Shown one piece after another: positions 16,167-24,470 of a DNA stretch of 48,897 bases; within the stretch, counting starts at the first letter, position 1, and every line of letters starts with the position of its first letter. The DNA lies in assembly GCA_016192705.1 (NCBI GenBank), contig JACPTQ010000047.1, positions 1 through 48,897 on the forward strand, in the 5' to 3' direction. Below the pieces are notes generated by a model. The model had not been told where the DNA came from, did no database searches, and saw nothing but the letters and a program-made list of their open reading frames with translations. The position numbers were made by a program, and so were the translations under genes. This stretch comes from Deltaproteobacteria bacterium (GTDB lineage: Bacteria > Myxococcota > JACPTQ01).

Positions 16167-16541
16167 CTACTCAACCCCGACGACAGTTTTCACAACGGAC
16201 AACAGCTTCGTCGACGTAAACGGCTTTGTGAGGTAGAGCATTCCACCCGATCGATACCCCTCCCGCTGCGCCTCGGTATCCCCCTTCGCGGTCACAAACA
16301 CGATCGGAATCTCAGCCGTCGCCGGGTCGCCCTTGACCGCTTGCCCAACTTCAAATCCGTTAAGCCCCGGCATCATCACGTCGAGCAAGATCAAATGAAA
16401 CGTCCCCTCCTTAAGCGCCTGCAGCGCCTCGTTCCCGTCGCGCGCCGTGCGCACCTGATACCCCTGCGACGACAAAATCTTCTCCTCGAGCCGCCGAATC
16501 GCCTCGTCGTCATCCACCACAAGAATTTTCTTATCCGTCAC
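16167..16541 (-). CDS. CheY-like single-domain response regulator
   Basis: 124 residues, REC domain only. Acidic triad VVDDDE, phospho-Asp in LILLDVMMPGLNG, Thr in IVFVTAKG, Lys in YLTKPFTSTKL. No output domain. The terminal TAG (16169-16167) is in frame with, and directly next to, the thiL reading frame. A likely input is the PocR-domain kinase encoded upstream on the same strand, with a dispersed repeat in between. An acidic C-terminal end with no linker makes a longer REC-ThiL protein by read-through possible but unproven. Confidence 0.92.
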   Translation of the reverse strand: MTDKKILVVDDDEAIRRLEEKILSSQGYQVRTARDGNEALQALKEGTFHLILLDVMMPGLNGFEVGQAVKGDPATAEIPIVFVTAKGDTEAQREGYRSGGMLYLTKPFTSTKLLSVVKTVVGVE

Positions 16542-16577
16542 AGTGCGCCTCCACCCGTCCTAAGCAGGTTGCGGATA

Positions 16578-16679
16578 AACGCCCATCTGCGGCGTTGGCG
16601 CGCCGCCGCTCGCTTCCGCGTATATCTGAATACAGCGTCCGCTCGCGGCTTTCCGCGCCTGCCTTGCATCTGGGCGTTT
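16578..16679 (-). repeat. ~100-bp dispersed inverted-repeat element, copy 1
   Basis: Ends are complementary: AAACGCCCATCTGC at the left and GCATCTGGGCGTTT at the right. On the minus strand the interior matches the segment at 44831-44931 at nearly every position (about 96 of 101 by eye), including GCAAGGCAGGCGCGGAAAG, GTATTCAGATATACGCGG and CCAACGCCGCAGATGGGCG. It fills the gap between the kinase gene and the response regulator gene. Similar intergenic repeats with CCAGATGCAAGG and GCAGATGGGCGTTTT ends are scattered in many deltaproteobacterial genomes; I know of no settled function. Confidence 0.85.
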
Positions 16680-16696
16680 CTCCCCAACCTGCACAA

Positions 16697-18181
16697 TCAT
16701 CTCTTTCCATATCCTGTTACTGATGCGTTCCTCTCGCCGCCGACGCCCGCCGCCGACGCGCGCCGCGTATCGTCAACCAGCACAGGGACTTCTTCCGGCT
16801 TCTTCCCGTCGACCGGCAACACCAGCGTAAACGTCGACCCGACGCCGACCTCGCTGTCCACCGACACGTGTCCGCCGTGACTCTCGACAAAATTCTTCAC
16901 GATCGACAACCCCAATCCTGTTCCGCCAAACTCGCGCGTTGAGCTGTTGTCAACCTGGTAAAACGTCTCAAACACCTTGTCCAGGTTGTCTTTCGGAATA
17001 CCGATCCCAGTGTCCGACACGCAAATCTTAACCCACCGCGGCGCCAGCGCCTCAAACGGATTGAACTGCGCCCCCCCCATCCCAGCGTCACCGTCGGCGA
17101 TCGTCTCAGCCGAAACCGTGATGCGCCCGCCCTTCGGCGTGAACTTCACCGCGTTGCCGAGCAAATTCACGATCACCTGGCGAATCTTATCGCGATCGGC
17201 CTGAATCGGTGGCAGGTCGGCGCTCACCGCCTTCGCGAGCGTGATGCCGCCCTTGACCGCTTGTGGCCGCACCGACGACAACGACGACTCGATGATTTCG
17301 TCGAGGCGCGTTTCGCTAATCGAGAATTTCAGCGTCCCCGACTCGATCTTCGAGATATCGAGAATCCCCGTGATCAGCTGAAGCAGGTTGTCGCCCTTTT
17401 CCATGATGGTCGAAATGTATTCGCGTTGCTCATTGTTCAAATCGCCGGCGAGCCCCTCGAGCAACATCTCGCTGTAGCCGATAACGCTCGTGAGCGGCGT
17501 TCGCAGCTCGTGGCTCACGGTCGCGAGGAAATTCGACTTCAACTTGTCGAGCTCCTTCAATCGCTCGTACGACTCCTTGAGCTGACGATTTTTTTCCTGC
17601 AACTCGTTGTACGACTCGGTGATCGACTCGATGTGCATGTTCGACGTGAGAAGCCCCTTGTAGCTCGTGAACAAAATGACATCGACGACTTTTTTCAGGT
17701 TGTCGAGAATCCGCTGAATCGTTGGCTCCGCGACACGGCGAATCTGCTCGGTCGACGCACGCAACTTCGCCGCGTCAATCCCCACGTCGAGCCCCGTCAC
17801 GCTCGCGGGGAGATCGTTTTGCTCCGCGGGAATGTACGGCCCGTAAACGAGTTTCCCGAGGCAGTCGTGGTCGTAATAAACCGGAACGATTTTGTAGCGT
17901 TGCCCCGTAAAGCAGTTGAACTCTGTCACCTCGGGCGATTCAGGCGCAAACGATTTGATCTGATTGACGAGCGCCGTGCACTGTTGCCGGCCCGGTGCAA
18001 AGGTGAACACGTAGCCGCAAAGCTCGTCTGGAACTTTGGCGTCAACCAGCTTTGCGCCGCTCGCGTCGAAAACCTTGATCGCGATGCGATAGAGCTCAAC
18101 GAAACTCTGGCAAACCTCCTGGAACGAGGCCAAGTCGACCAGCTCACTCAGCGTGACGCTCTTCTGAAGGATCGACTCCAT
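16697..18181 (-). CDS. PocR-domain sensor histidine kinase
   Basis: About 494 residues from the ATG at 18181, sharing a base with the GTPase stop (TGATG). N-terminal PocR-type ligand-binding domain (~10-150) with the family's Cys residues (ELCGYVF, RQQCTALV, FNCFTGQRY, HDCLGKLVYGPYIP); a coiled-coil linker (~190-225); HisKA with the phospho-acceptor in FLATVSHELRTPL; HATPase_c with N-box IVNLLGNAVKFTPKGG, G1 VSDTGIGIP and G2 GTGLGLSIV. Soluble; no membrane segment. PocR domains bind small molecules, or a metal through Cys, in other proteins. Coupling to an MglA-like GTPase suggests one signalling unit. Confidence 0.92.
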   Translation of the reverse strand: MESILQKSVTLSELVDLASFQEVCQSFVELYRIAIKVFDASGAKLVDAKVPDELCGYVFTFAPGRQQCTALVNQIKSFAPESPEVTEFNCFTGQRYKIVPVYYDHDCLGKLVYGPYIPAEQNDLPASVTGLDVGIDAAKLRASTEQIRRVAEPTIQRILDNLKKVVDVILFTSYKGLLTSNMHIESITESYNELQEKNRQLKESYERLKELDKLKSNFLATVSHELRTPLTSVIGYSEMLLEGLAGDLNNEQREYISTIMEKGDNLLQLITGILDISKIESGTLKFSISETRLDEIIESSLSSVRPQAVKGGITLAKAVSADLPPIQADRDKIRQVIVNLLGNAVKFTPKGGRITVSAETIADGDAGMGGAQFNPFEALAPRWVKICVSDTGIGIPKDNLDKVFETFYQVDNSSTREFGGTGLGLSIVKNFVESHGGHVSVDSEVGVGSTFTLVLPVDGKKPEEVPVLVDDTRRASAAGVGGERNASVTGYGKR

Positions 18182-18852
18182 CAAACGGCTCCCACGCTCG
18201 CCTCTTTCGCGATCAGGCTCTTGCGAATGTTGTCAACAAACTCCGCCTGCTTGAGCCCAAACTTCTTTTCGAGGTCGTACTTGGGGTTCGTCCACGTCTT
18301 CGACAAAAGCCCGAACAGCGTCTCCATCACGCCGTCACCGCGAATCGCAACCGCCCGATAAATCGTCGTGCCGCCGCGCTTCTCCATCTCGTCAATCTCG
18401 GCGTCGGTCCGCGCATTCGGCATGTCGCGCTTGTTGAATTGAATGACGACCGGAATGTCGTTCCAACCGATTCCATTCGCCTCAAGATTCTCGCGCAAGT
18501 TCTTGAACGACTCGTTGTTGTTTTTTGACTCCACGATTTGCGAATCGGCGATGAAGGCCACCGCGTCGGCACCTTGCAGCACAACGCGCCGCGTGGCGTT
18601 GTGAAACACCTGCCCCGGAACCGTGAAGAGCTTGAGCTTGATTTTGAAGCCGTTCGCCGTTTGAAAAAAAACGGGAAGCAGATCGAAAAAAAGCGTGCGG
18701 TCGTCTTTCGTGTCGAGCGTCATGAGGCGCCCCGTGCTCTTGCCGTCCGCAAGCTGGTGAATCGCTTGCAGGTTCGTCGTCTTGCCCGAGAGCGCGGGCC
18801 CGTAATAGACGATCTTGAGCGTCATCTCACGCGTTTGCCAATTCAGATGCAC
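18181..18852 (-). CDS. MglA-like Ras-family GTPase
   Basis: 223 residues from a GTG at 18852 preceded by AGGAG; this start keeps the family's N-terminal strand (LNWQTREMTLKIVYYGP). P-loop GPALSGKTTN, switch-2 region FTVPGQVFHNATRRVVLQGA (Pro-Gly-Gln in place of Asp-x-x-Gly, as in MglA-type proteins), specificity motif VIQFNKRDMPN, and AVAIRGDG. The C-terminal ~30 residues are an extra basic/acidic tail. MglA itself is a polarity switch for motility in Myxococcus, acting with MglB and Rom proteins; no mglB is next to it here. It precedes and is coupled to the PocR kinase. Confidence 0.9.
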   Translation of the reverse strand: MHLNWQTREMTLKIVYYGPALSGKTTNLQAIHQLADGKSTGRLMTLDTKDDRTLFFDLLPVFFQTANGFKIKLKLFTVPGQVFHNATRRVVLQGADAVAFIADSQIVESKNNNESFKNLRENLEANGIGWNDIPVVIQFNKRDMPNARTDAEIDEMEKRGGTTIYRAVAIRGDGVMETLFGLLSKTWTNPKYDLEKKFGLKQAEFVDNIRKSLIAKEASVGAV

Positions 18853-18875
18853 CGATCGCTCTCCTCACTCACCAA

Positions 18876-21419
18876 TTATCCACCGCCAAACCGCCGCGGC
18901 ACCCGCCTCGCTTCAGCCGACGCCCCTATCATAGCCGCTTCCGGCCCCGGCCGTCCCGACGCTTCCCCGGCGTGGCGACCCGCGACACCCGACTTGCGTT
19001 TCGCCTTTGCATTCGTCTCCGCTCGCGCGCCCCGCGAAGGCGCCGCGACGAGCGCAACCTCAAGCACATCATCGACCCCTTCGGCGAAACGAATGTCGAT
19101 CTGCTTTTTCACGTGCTCCGGAATCTCCTCGATGTCCTTTTCGTTCATCGCTGGCACGACAACCGTTCGCTTGCCAGCCCGAAGCGCCGCGAGAACTTTT
19201 TCTCTGAGCCCCCCGACCGGCAACACCCGTCCGCGCAACGTGATTTCACCCGTCATCGCCACGTTGTGCCGCACCGCGCGCCCCGACAAAAGCGAATAGA
19301 GCGCCGTCGCCATCGTCACACCGGCCGACGGTCCGTCCTTTGGTGTTGCCCCCGCGGGCACATGCAAGTGAATTTCGTGCGTGCCGAAAAAATCGTCCGC
19401 CAAATCGATCTCTTTCGACCGCGACCGAATGAACGACAGCGCCGCCTGCGCCGACTCCTTCATCACGTCGCCGAGATGCCCCGTGAGCGTCAACGACCCG
19501 CGCCCGCGCATCGCCGTCGCCTCAACTTTCAGAACTTCGCCACCATACTGCGTCCAAGCGAGCCCCGTCGAAACACCGACTTCGTTTCGCTCTTTCGTGT
19601 CGTCCGGCAAAAACTTCGGCGCGCCGAGCAACTTGTGAATCAGCTCCGGCTTCACGACGACCCTCTTCGTTTCGCCCTCCGCGATCCGCCGCGCCATCTT
19701 CCGAAACACGCTCGCGACCTCGCGCTCAAGATTCCGAAGGCCCGATTCGCGCGTGTAGTGCGTCACGATTCGGTGCACCGCCGCGTCGGGCAGGTCGACC
19801 ATGTTTGGCGGTATGCCGTTCTCGTCGCGCTGCTTTGGCAAAATGTACCGCTTCGCAATCGCGATTTTTTCTTCCTCCGAATACCCCGATAGCGGAATGA
19901 CCTCCATGCGATCGCGAAGCGCCGCCGGTATCGGGTCGAGCAGGTTTGCCGTTGCGATAAAAAAGACCCGCGACAAATCGTACGGCAGGTTGAGGTAGTG
20001 ATCGCGAAACGTGTCGTTCTGCTCGGGGTCGAGCACCTCAAGAAGCGCGGACGACGGGTCGCCGCGGAAATCGGCGCCCAGCTTGTCGATCTCGTCGAGC
20101 ATGAAAACGGGGTTGATGGTCCCCGCTTGCTTCATTCCCTGCAAAATGCGCCCCGGCATCGCGCCCACGTACGTGCGCCGGTGCCCGCGAATCTCCGCCT
20201 CGTCGCGCACACCGCCCAGCGAAACGCGCACAAACCGCCGCCCCATCGCGCGCGCAATCGATCGCCCAAGCGACGTTTTGCCGACGCCCGGTGGCCCCAC
20301 GAGACACAGAATCGGCCCCTTCTTTTGCCGCTTCCCACTCGCGGCGCTCGACGCCTCCTCCGCGAGGCGCCGCAACTTGAGCACCCCCAAAAACTCGAGG
20401 ATGCGCTCCTTCGCCTTTTCGAGGTTGTAGTGATCTTCGTCGAGCACCGCCTTCGCAAGCACCAAATCGAGGTTGTCGTCGGTTGTGACCGTCCACGGCA
20501 GATCGAGCAGCCAATCGAGGTATGTCCGCAAGACCGTCGCCTCCGCGGCCTCAGCGTGCATCCCCTCAAGCCGCTTCATCTGCTTATCGGCTTCGCGCTG
20601 CACCTCCGTCGGCAATTTGATCCGCTCCATCCGCTCGCGCAACTCCTCAATCTCTTCGGTCTTCGCGTCGTTATCGCCGAGCTCATGACGAATCGCGCGG
20701 AGCTGCTCGCGCAAGTAATACTCGCGCTGCGTTCGCGACATCTCTTCCTTCGCGGCCGTCTGAATCCGTTGCTGCATCTGAAGCACTTCGACTTCTTTTG
20801 AAAGGAATTCATTCACGCGCCCGAGCCGAACAAGCGGGTCCGCGACCTCGAGAATGTCTTGCGCCTCGGCGACCTTAAGCCCAAGGTTCGACGCGACCAA
20901 ATCCGCGATGCGCCCCGGCTCATCGAGATTCAGAATGACCGCCATCGTGTCGTTCGCGAGCCCCTTGCCCACGTTGTTGTACCGCTCGAGGTTTTCCTTC
21001 ACGTTTCGCATGAGCGCTTCGGACTCAAGCTGCGACGAAACCGGCGGCTCGACGATGCGCTGAACCTTCACGTAATAAATCGGTCGCACGCGCAAAAACT
21101 CACCGATCTGCGCCTTCGCAAGCGCCTGCACGAGGATTTTGATCTTCCCGTCGGGCGTTTTTCGCATCCGCATGATCATCCCGACCGCGCCCACGCGATA
21201 AAGCCCCTCGGGACTCGGGAACTCCTCCGACATATCCCGCTGCGTCACCAAAAAAACCATCCGGTCGCGCGCGAGCGCTTCGTCGATTGCGCCGATCGAC
21301 ACCTCGCGCGAAACCATCAGCGGAACAATCATGTATGGAAACACAACGAGGTCCCGTATCGGCAACATGGGAAGCTCGTCCGGGATTTCAAAGTGTTCGT
21401 GGTCTTCGAAGTTGATCAT
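18876..21419 (-). CDS. lon: ATP-dependent Lon protease
   Basis: About 847 residues from the ATG at 21419, which follows AGGGAAGGGG; an upstream in-frame TTG lies before this ribosome site and is not the start. LON substrate-binding domain (~8-205; PMLPIRDLVVFPYMIVPLMV), AAA+ domain with Walker A GPPGVGKTS and Walker B VFMLDEIDKLG, and a Ser-Lys protease domain with catalytic Ser in PKDGPSAGVTMATAL and Lys in GLREKVLAALRAGK. After the domain there is a Lon-atypical Ala/Gly/Arg-rich tail of about 45 residues. Degrades damaged and regulatory proteins in the cytosol. It sits by hsp20, so heat-shock co-expression is possible. Confidence 0.97.
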   Translation of the reverse strand: MINFEDHEHFEIPDELPMLPIRDLVVFPYMIVPLMVSREVSIGAIDEALARDRMVFLVTQRDMSEEFPSPEGLYRVGAVGMIMRMRKTPDGKIKILVQALAKAQIGEFLRVRPIYYVKVQRIVEPPVSSQLESEALMRNVKENLERYNNVGKGLANDTMAVILNLDEPGRIADLVASNLGLKVAEAQDILEVADPLVRLGRVNEFLSKEVEVLQMQQRIQTAAKEEMSRTQREYYLREQLRAIRHELGDNDAKTEEIEELRERMERIKLPTEVQREADKQMKRLEGMHAEAAEATVLRTYLDWLLDLPWTVTTDDNLDLVLAKAVLDEDHYNLEKAKERILEFLGVLKLRRLAEEASSAASGKRQKKGPILCLVGPPGVGKTSLGRSIARAMGRRFVRVSLGGVRDEAEIRGHRRTYVGAMPGRILQGMKQAGTINPVFMLDEIDKLGADFRGDPSSALLEVLDPEQNDTFRDHYLNLPYDLSRVFFIATANLLDPIPAALRDRMEVIPLSGYSEEEKIAIAKRYILPKQRDENGIPPNMVDLPDAAVHRIVTHYTRESGLRNLEREVASVFRKMARRIAEGETKRVVVKPELIHKLLGAPKFLPDDTKERNEVGVSTGLAWTQYGGEVLKVEATAMRGRGSLTLTGHLGDVMKESAQAALSFIRSRSKEIDLADDFFGTHEIHLHVPAGATPKDGPSAGVTMATALYSLLSGRAVRHNVAMTGEITLRGRVLPVGGLREKVLAALRAGKRTVVVPAMNEKDIEEIPEHVKKQIDIRFAEGVDDVLEVALVAAPSRGARAETNAKAKRKSGVAGRHAGEASGRPGPEAAMIGASAEARRVPRRFGGG

Positions 21420-21573
21420 CGGATCCCCTTCCCTCAACTGGCCGCATCGCGACCGCCCATAACCAAGACCACTCTATTATCGCGCGCCGCTCGCTTTTAA
21501 TGAGATTCTTCGCGAACAATATTCCGCAGCAACAAGCCACGCTCCGGCTGGGGCCCACGTGCGACAGGTCAGC

Positions 21574-22065
21574 TTATTTTTCGGAAACCGTAACGCGCCG
21601 CCTTTGTCCGCGACGTTCTTCGATTTTAGGAAGTCGAATGGTGAGAATGCCGTTGTCGATTGTCGCGCCAACGCGGCTCGTGTCACCGGCCGCCGGGATC
21701 TCAAGGACTTTGCGAAACCGGCCAAACTCGCGCTCCATGCAGATAAAATTCGCGCGCGTCCCCCGCGCATCGTCGACGACGCTCGCCGTGCCTTCAGTCT
21801 GATCCCGCCGCCAATCACGGTTCCTTTTGACCCCTTCCACCACAAGGATATCGTGCAGCACGAAGATTTCAATGTCGGCCTTTGTCATACCTGGTGCTTC
21901 GATTTCAAAAACAAAGGTTCCGTCAACTTCGTACACATCCGCGGCGACCGTCAGCGCATACGCCGCCTCGCCCTCGGCGTTTGGCTGCGAGACTTCGCGG
22001 ATGAGCCGGTCGATCTCGCGCCGCAGAAAAGTCACGCGTTCAATGGTCTCGGGTGTGAGTCTCAT
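21574..22065 (-). CDS. Hsp20/alpha-crystallin-family small heat-shock protein
   Basis: 163 residues. Alpha-crystallin domain from about residue 40: DVYEVDGTFVFEIEAPGM, EIFVLHDILVVEGVK, then EREFGRFRKVLEIP and GATIDNGILTIRLPK, with a short C-terminal tail. Holdase chaperone. The start ATG overlaps the stop of the previous gene (ATGA). It is followed after ~150 bp by lon on the same strand. Confidence 0.93.
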   Translation of the reverse strand: MRLTPETIERVTFLRREIDRLIREVSQPNAEGEAAYALTVAADVYEVDGTFVFEIEAPGMTKADIEIFVLHDILVVEGVKRNRDWRRDQTEGTASVVDDARGTRANFICMEREFGRFRKVLEIPAAGDTSRVGATIDNGILTIRLPKIEERRGQRRRVTVSEK

Positions 22066-22436
22066 CTTGGGGCACCGCCCCCTTTCGCAGCTTCCGCAAG
22101 CAGTTTTCGGATTTCGGACGCCAGATGAGGATCGTCGCGAACGATCTCCGTAACGCTTCGAATGACGGTCGCGTGTCCAGACCCCGCCCCAACGATTCGC
22201 CGCGAGACTGCCGTTTGAACCAGCCGGTCGAACGCAACGTCTTCCGAAATCTGCCCCGCGCGAACCGCTTCGGCGAGAAGTCGCACGTCGGACAGGAACG
22301 TCGTTCGAGCGCGGTCATCAGACCCCAGGGTCCCCGCTCCATCGACTCTGAATTTCGCCGACGCTCCACCGACCTTGCCGCCACCCGATGGCCCCTTCGG
22401 TCCGCTCGGCCCTTTCGGTCCGCCGACGCGGGTCAT
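22062..22436 (-). CDS. hypothetical protein with Gly/Pro/Ser-Lys N-terminus
   Basis: 124 residues. Residues 5-27 are Gly-Pro-Lys-Ser repeats (GGPKGPSGPKGPSGGGK), then a predicted helical domain (DVRLLAEAVRAGQISEDVAF, then LVQTAVSRR). It overlaps hsp20 by 4 nt and begins 12 nt after the preceding gene, so the three form an operon. No family recognised. The layout (disordered start, small helical end) resembles chaperones or anti-sigma-like regulators, but nothing specific supports this. Confidence 0.6.
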   Translation of the reverse strand: MTRVGGPKGPSGPKGPSGGGKVGGASAKFRVDGAGTLGSDDRARTTFLSDVRLLAEAVRAGQISEDVAFDRLVQTAVSRRIVGAGSGHATVIRSVTEIVRDDPHLASEIRKLLAEAAKGGGAPR

Positions 22437-22448
22437 CGGCGTTCCTTG

Positions 22449-22943
22449 TTAATGGATGTTCGAGATCGCCGCCTTAGCTGTGTCATGCTTCACCTTTAAC
22501 ATATTCGACAGCGTCGTGAAACGGCGGTTCTCCTCTTGAAGCTCCTGCTGAAGCTGCAAGTACTGTAAGTTGTGAACCTGGCTCTCGCGCTGCATCGCCC
22601 ACGCCTTTTCAAGCAGTTCCGCCTGACTCGCCGGCGCCGCGCCCGCACCCCCCGCGGCGAGTCCCGTCCCGTTCCCGTCGCCACTTGTGAGGCGCGCCGC
22701 ACCCTGTGCCGCTTCACGCCCCAGAACTTCGGTACGCGCCCGCTCGACGCTCGCGTTAACAAATGGTCCGCCCGGCACCACAGCCGTTCCGAGCGAAATC
22801 CCCGTCTCAACCACCGACCGAACGCCCGCCTTAAAAACGTCCGAGAACTTCACCTCGCGCGGCGTCTGGCGTCCCGGATCAACGGCGAGCCGCAGCGCGC
22901 CACCCTCTGCTTGTCCAACTTGCGTAATTCGAAACTCTGACAT
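22449..22943 (-). CDS. hypothetical protein with C-terminal coiled coil (secretion-apparatus-like?)
   Basis: 164 residues from the ATG at 22943, five bases after GGAGG; the longer open frame to 23216 would cross the promoter region of panC and is rejected. The N-terminal part is mixed, with an Ala/Gly-rich middle. The end (~120-164) is one long amphipathic helix: LQYLQLQQELQEENRRFTTL, then SNMLKVKHDTAKAAISNIH. This type of C-terminal helix is reminiscent of needle, inner-rod or flagellar-like subunits, but the match is only by appearance. Heads an operon with a small helical protein and hsp20. Confidence 0.6.
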   Translation of the reverse strand: MSEFRITQVGQAEGGALRLAVDPGRQTPREVKFSDVFKAGVRSVVETGISLGTAVVPGGPFVNASVERARTEVLGREAAQGAARLTSGDGNGTGLAAGGAGAAPASQAELLEKAWAMQRESQVHNLQYLQLQQELQEENRRFTTLSNMLKVKHDTAKAAISNIH

Positions 22944-23081
22944 CGCTGCCTCCGTCGCCGCCCTCGCCTCCAACCGAAATAATCGGAAGTGGGCTGGCTC
23001 ATAAGGGTTATCGACACGTCTCGGCCGCTGTTGCGTCGCCGCTTGAACCTGACGTCGCGTGCGTACTAACGTCCCAGAACG

Positions 23082-23918
23082 ATGGACCTCTTGAAAACAA
23101 TTGCCGCGATGCGCCATTTTCGAAAATCGGCTTCGGGAAAACGGATCGCGCTGGTTCCGACCATGGGCGCGCTGCATGCGGGGCATCTCGCCCTCATGGA
23201 AGCGGCTCGGAAACAAGCGGAAACTGTCGTCGTCTCCGTGTTCGTAAATCCAACGCAGTTCGGCCCAACCGAGGATTTCGCACGGTACCCGCGCGACCTC
23301 GCCGCCGACACGGCAAAATGTGAAAGCGTCGGCGTCTCGGCCGTCTTCGCGCCCGAATCATCTGAAATGTACAGCAATGAGGCGTCAACGACCGTGAAAG
23401 TCGCGGGCGTCACCGAGGGCCTTTGTGGCGCCTCGCGTCCCATTCACTTCGCGGGCGTCGCAACCATCGTTTCGAAACTGTTCAACATCGTTGCGCCCGA
23501 TGTGGCGATTTTTGGGCAAAAAGATTACCAACAGCTCGTGACGATTCGGCGGCTCGTCACCGACCTCGACTTTCCGGTCGAAATCGTTGCTCATCCGACG
23601 GTTCGCGAACCCGACGGACTCGCCATGAGCTCGCGAAACGCCTACCTTTCGCCGGACGATCGGCGTGCCGCGCCGCGCATTTTTGCCTCCCTCCAATCGG
23701 TCCGCGCAATTTTTCGCGCCGGTGAACGACGTCAATCGCAGCTCCAACGAACTCTGGTAGAGGCTCTCCATGAAGTTACCGACTTTCAAGTTGAGTACGC
23801 CGAGATTCGCGAACAAGATTCGCTGCGCGCGGTCGAACGGCCCAGCCGCCCCATCGCGCTTGTTGCGGGTCGACTGGGACAAACTCGGCTCATTGACAAC
23901 CTCGCCCTCGATGAATGA
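23082..23918 (+). CDS. panC: pantothenate synthetase
   Basis: 278 residues. ATP/substrate motifs: VPTMGALHAGHLALM (HxGH motif HAGH), FVNPTQFGPTEDFARYPRD, FAGVATIVSKLFN, FGQKDYQQL, REPDGLAMSSRNAYLS. Joins pantoate and beta-alanine with ATP, in the cytosol, towards coenzyme A. No clear Shine-Dalgarno before the ATG; TTGAAC (23043) and TACTAA (23064) make a possible promoter with a ~10-nt leader. panB and panD are not in the window. Confidence 0.96.
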   Translation: MDLLKTIAAMRHFRKSASGKRIALVPTMGALHAGHLALMEAARKQAETVVVSVFVNPTQFGPTEDFARYPRDLAADTAKCESVGVSAVFAPESSEMYSNEASTTVKVAGVTEGLCGASRPIHFAGVATIVSKLFNIVAPDVAIFGQKDYQQLVTIRRLVTDLDFPVEIVAHPTVREPDGLAMSSRNAYLSPDDRRAAPRIFASLQSVRAIFRAGERRQSQLQRTLVEALHEVTDFQVEYAEIREQDSLRAVERPSRPIALVAGRLGQTRLIDNLALDE

Positions 23919-23997
23919 GCCTACGTTTCGTGAAGCCAGCCGGCGCCGCAGACCCTGCGGAAAGGTGGGGCTGCGGGCTCCGTTCCGTCGCCCTCGC

Positions 23998-24062
23998 CAT
24001 TCTGCTCGCACAGGCAAGCCACCGGCTTGCCTGCAGACCGCTCGCAGAATAGGCGCGCCTAT
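23998..24062. repeat. nested hairpin plus adjoining 14-bp palindrome
   Basis: CAGGCAAGCC (24011-24020) and GGCTTGCCTG (24024-24033) form a perfect 10-bp stem with a 3-nt loop. Outside it ATTCTGC (23998-24004) pairs with GCAGAAT (24044-24050). ATAGGCGCGCCTAT (24049-24062) is a separate perfect palindrome. No T-run follows, so a plain Rho-independent terminator is not indicated, though the hairpin could end or protect the panC message. Confidence 0.6.
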
Positions 24063-24228
24063 GCGGGCCCCTGCCGACCCTATGCAATTCCGCGCGGGCC
24101 GCGTTCCCGGGACGTATTCTTTAGGCTGGAGGGCGGTACGAGGGGTTCGCGCGTTGGGTGTCGGCCAGCGTTCGATCGACCCCCAAGTCTTTGAACCGCC
24201 GTTCCAGGGAAACGGCTGGTTTCGGGTT

Positions 24229-24395
24229 GGCGGGCGGGGTCTGGGCTCGCTCCGGGTCGCGTCCGCAGGGGATGAGGTGCCAATGGGGCGTGGAATTGCC
24301 GTTTTCATGTTGTTTGATTCATTTCGTGCAGACTCACCTTTCATGTCAGACCCGAGAACTTCCGCGACCCGGAGCAAGCCCAGACCCCGCCCACC
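24229..24395. repeat. 33-bp inverted repeat flanking a 101-bp spacer
   Basis: Left arm 24229-24261 and right arm 24363-24395 are reverse complements over 33 bp with two mismatches (core GGGCGGGGTCTGGGCT). The spacer has no frame of note. Candidate MITE-like element, or a strong long-range stem in a transcript. No target-site duplication was recognised, and no transposase lies near. Confidence 0.7.
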
Positions 24396-24441
24396 CCACG
24401 CAAATCTTGCCCGTTATCCGGGAATTAGGGTCTGTCAATCC

Positions 24442-24470
24442 TTGACTCATCCTGCTCCGTCCGGCATACT
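24442..24470 (+). promoter_or_regulatory. sigma-70-type promoter of the secreted-protein gene
   Basis: TTGACT (24442-24447), exactly 17 bp, then CATACT (24465-24470). The expected start of transcription is about 24477, leaving a ~23-nt leader that contains GAGGAA before the ATG at 24500. The best consensus-like promoter in the window. Confidence 0.7.

Noticed and set aside
22944-23216. N-terminal extension of the coiled-coil protein to 23216
   Set aside because: It would overlap panC and its promoter, whereas the ATG at 22943 has GGAGG at ideal distance.
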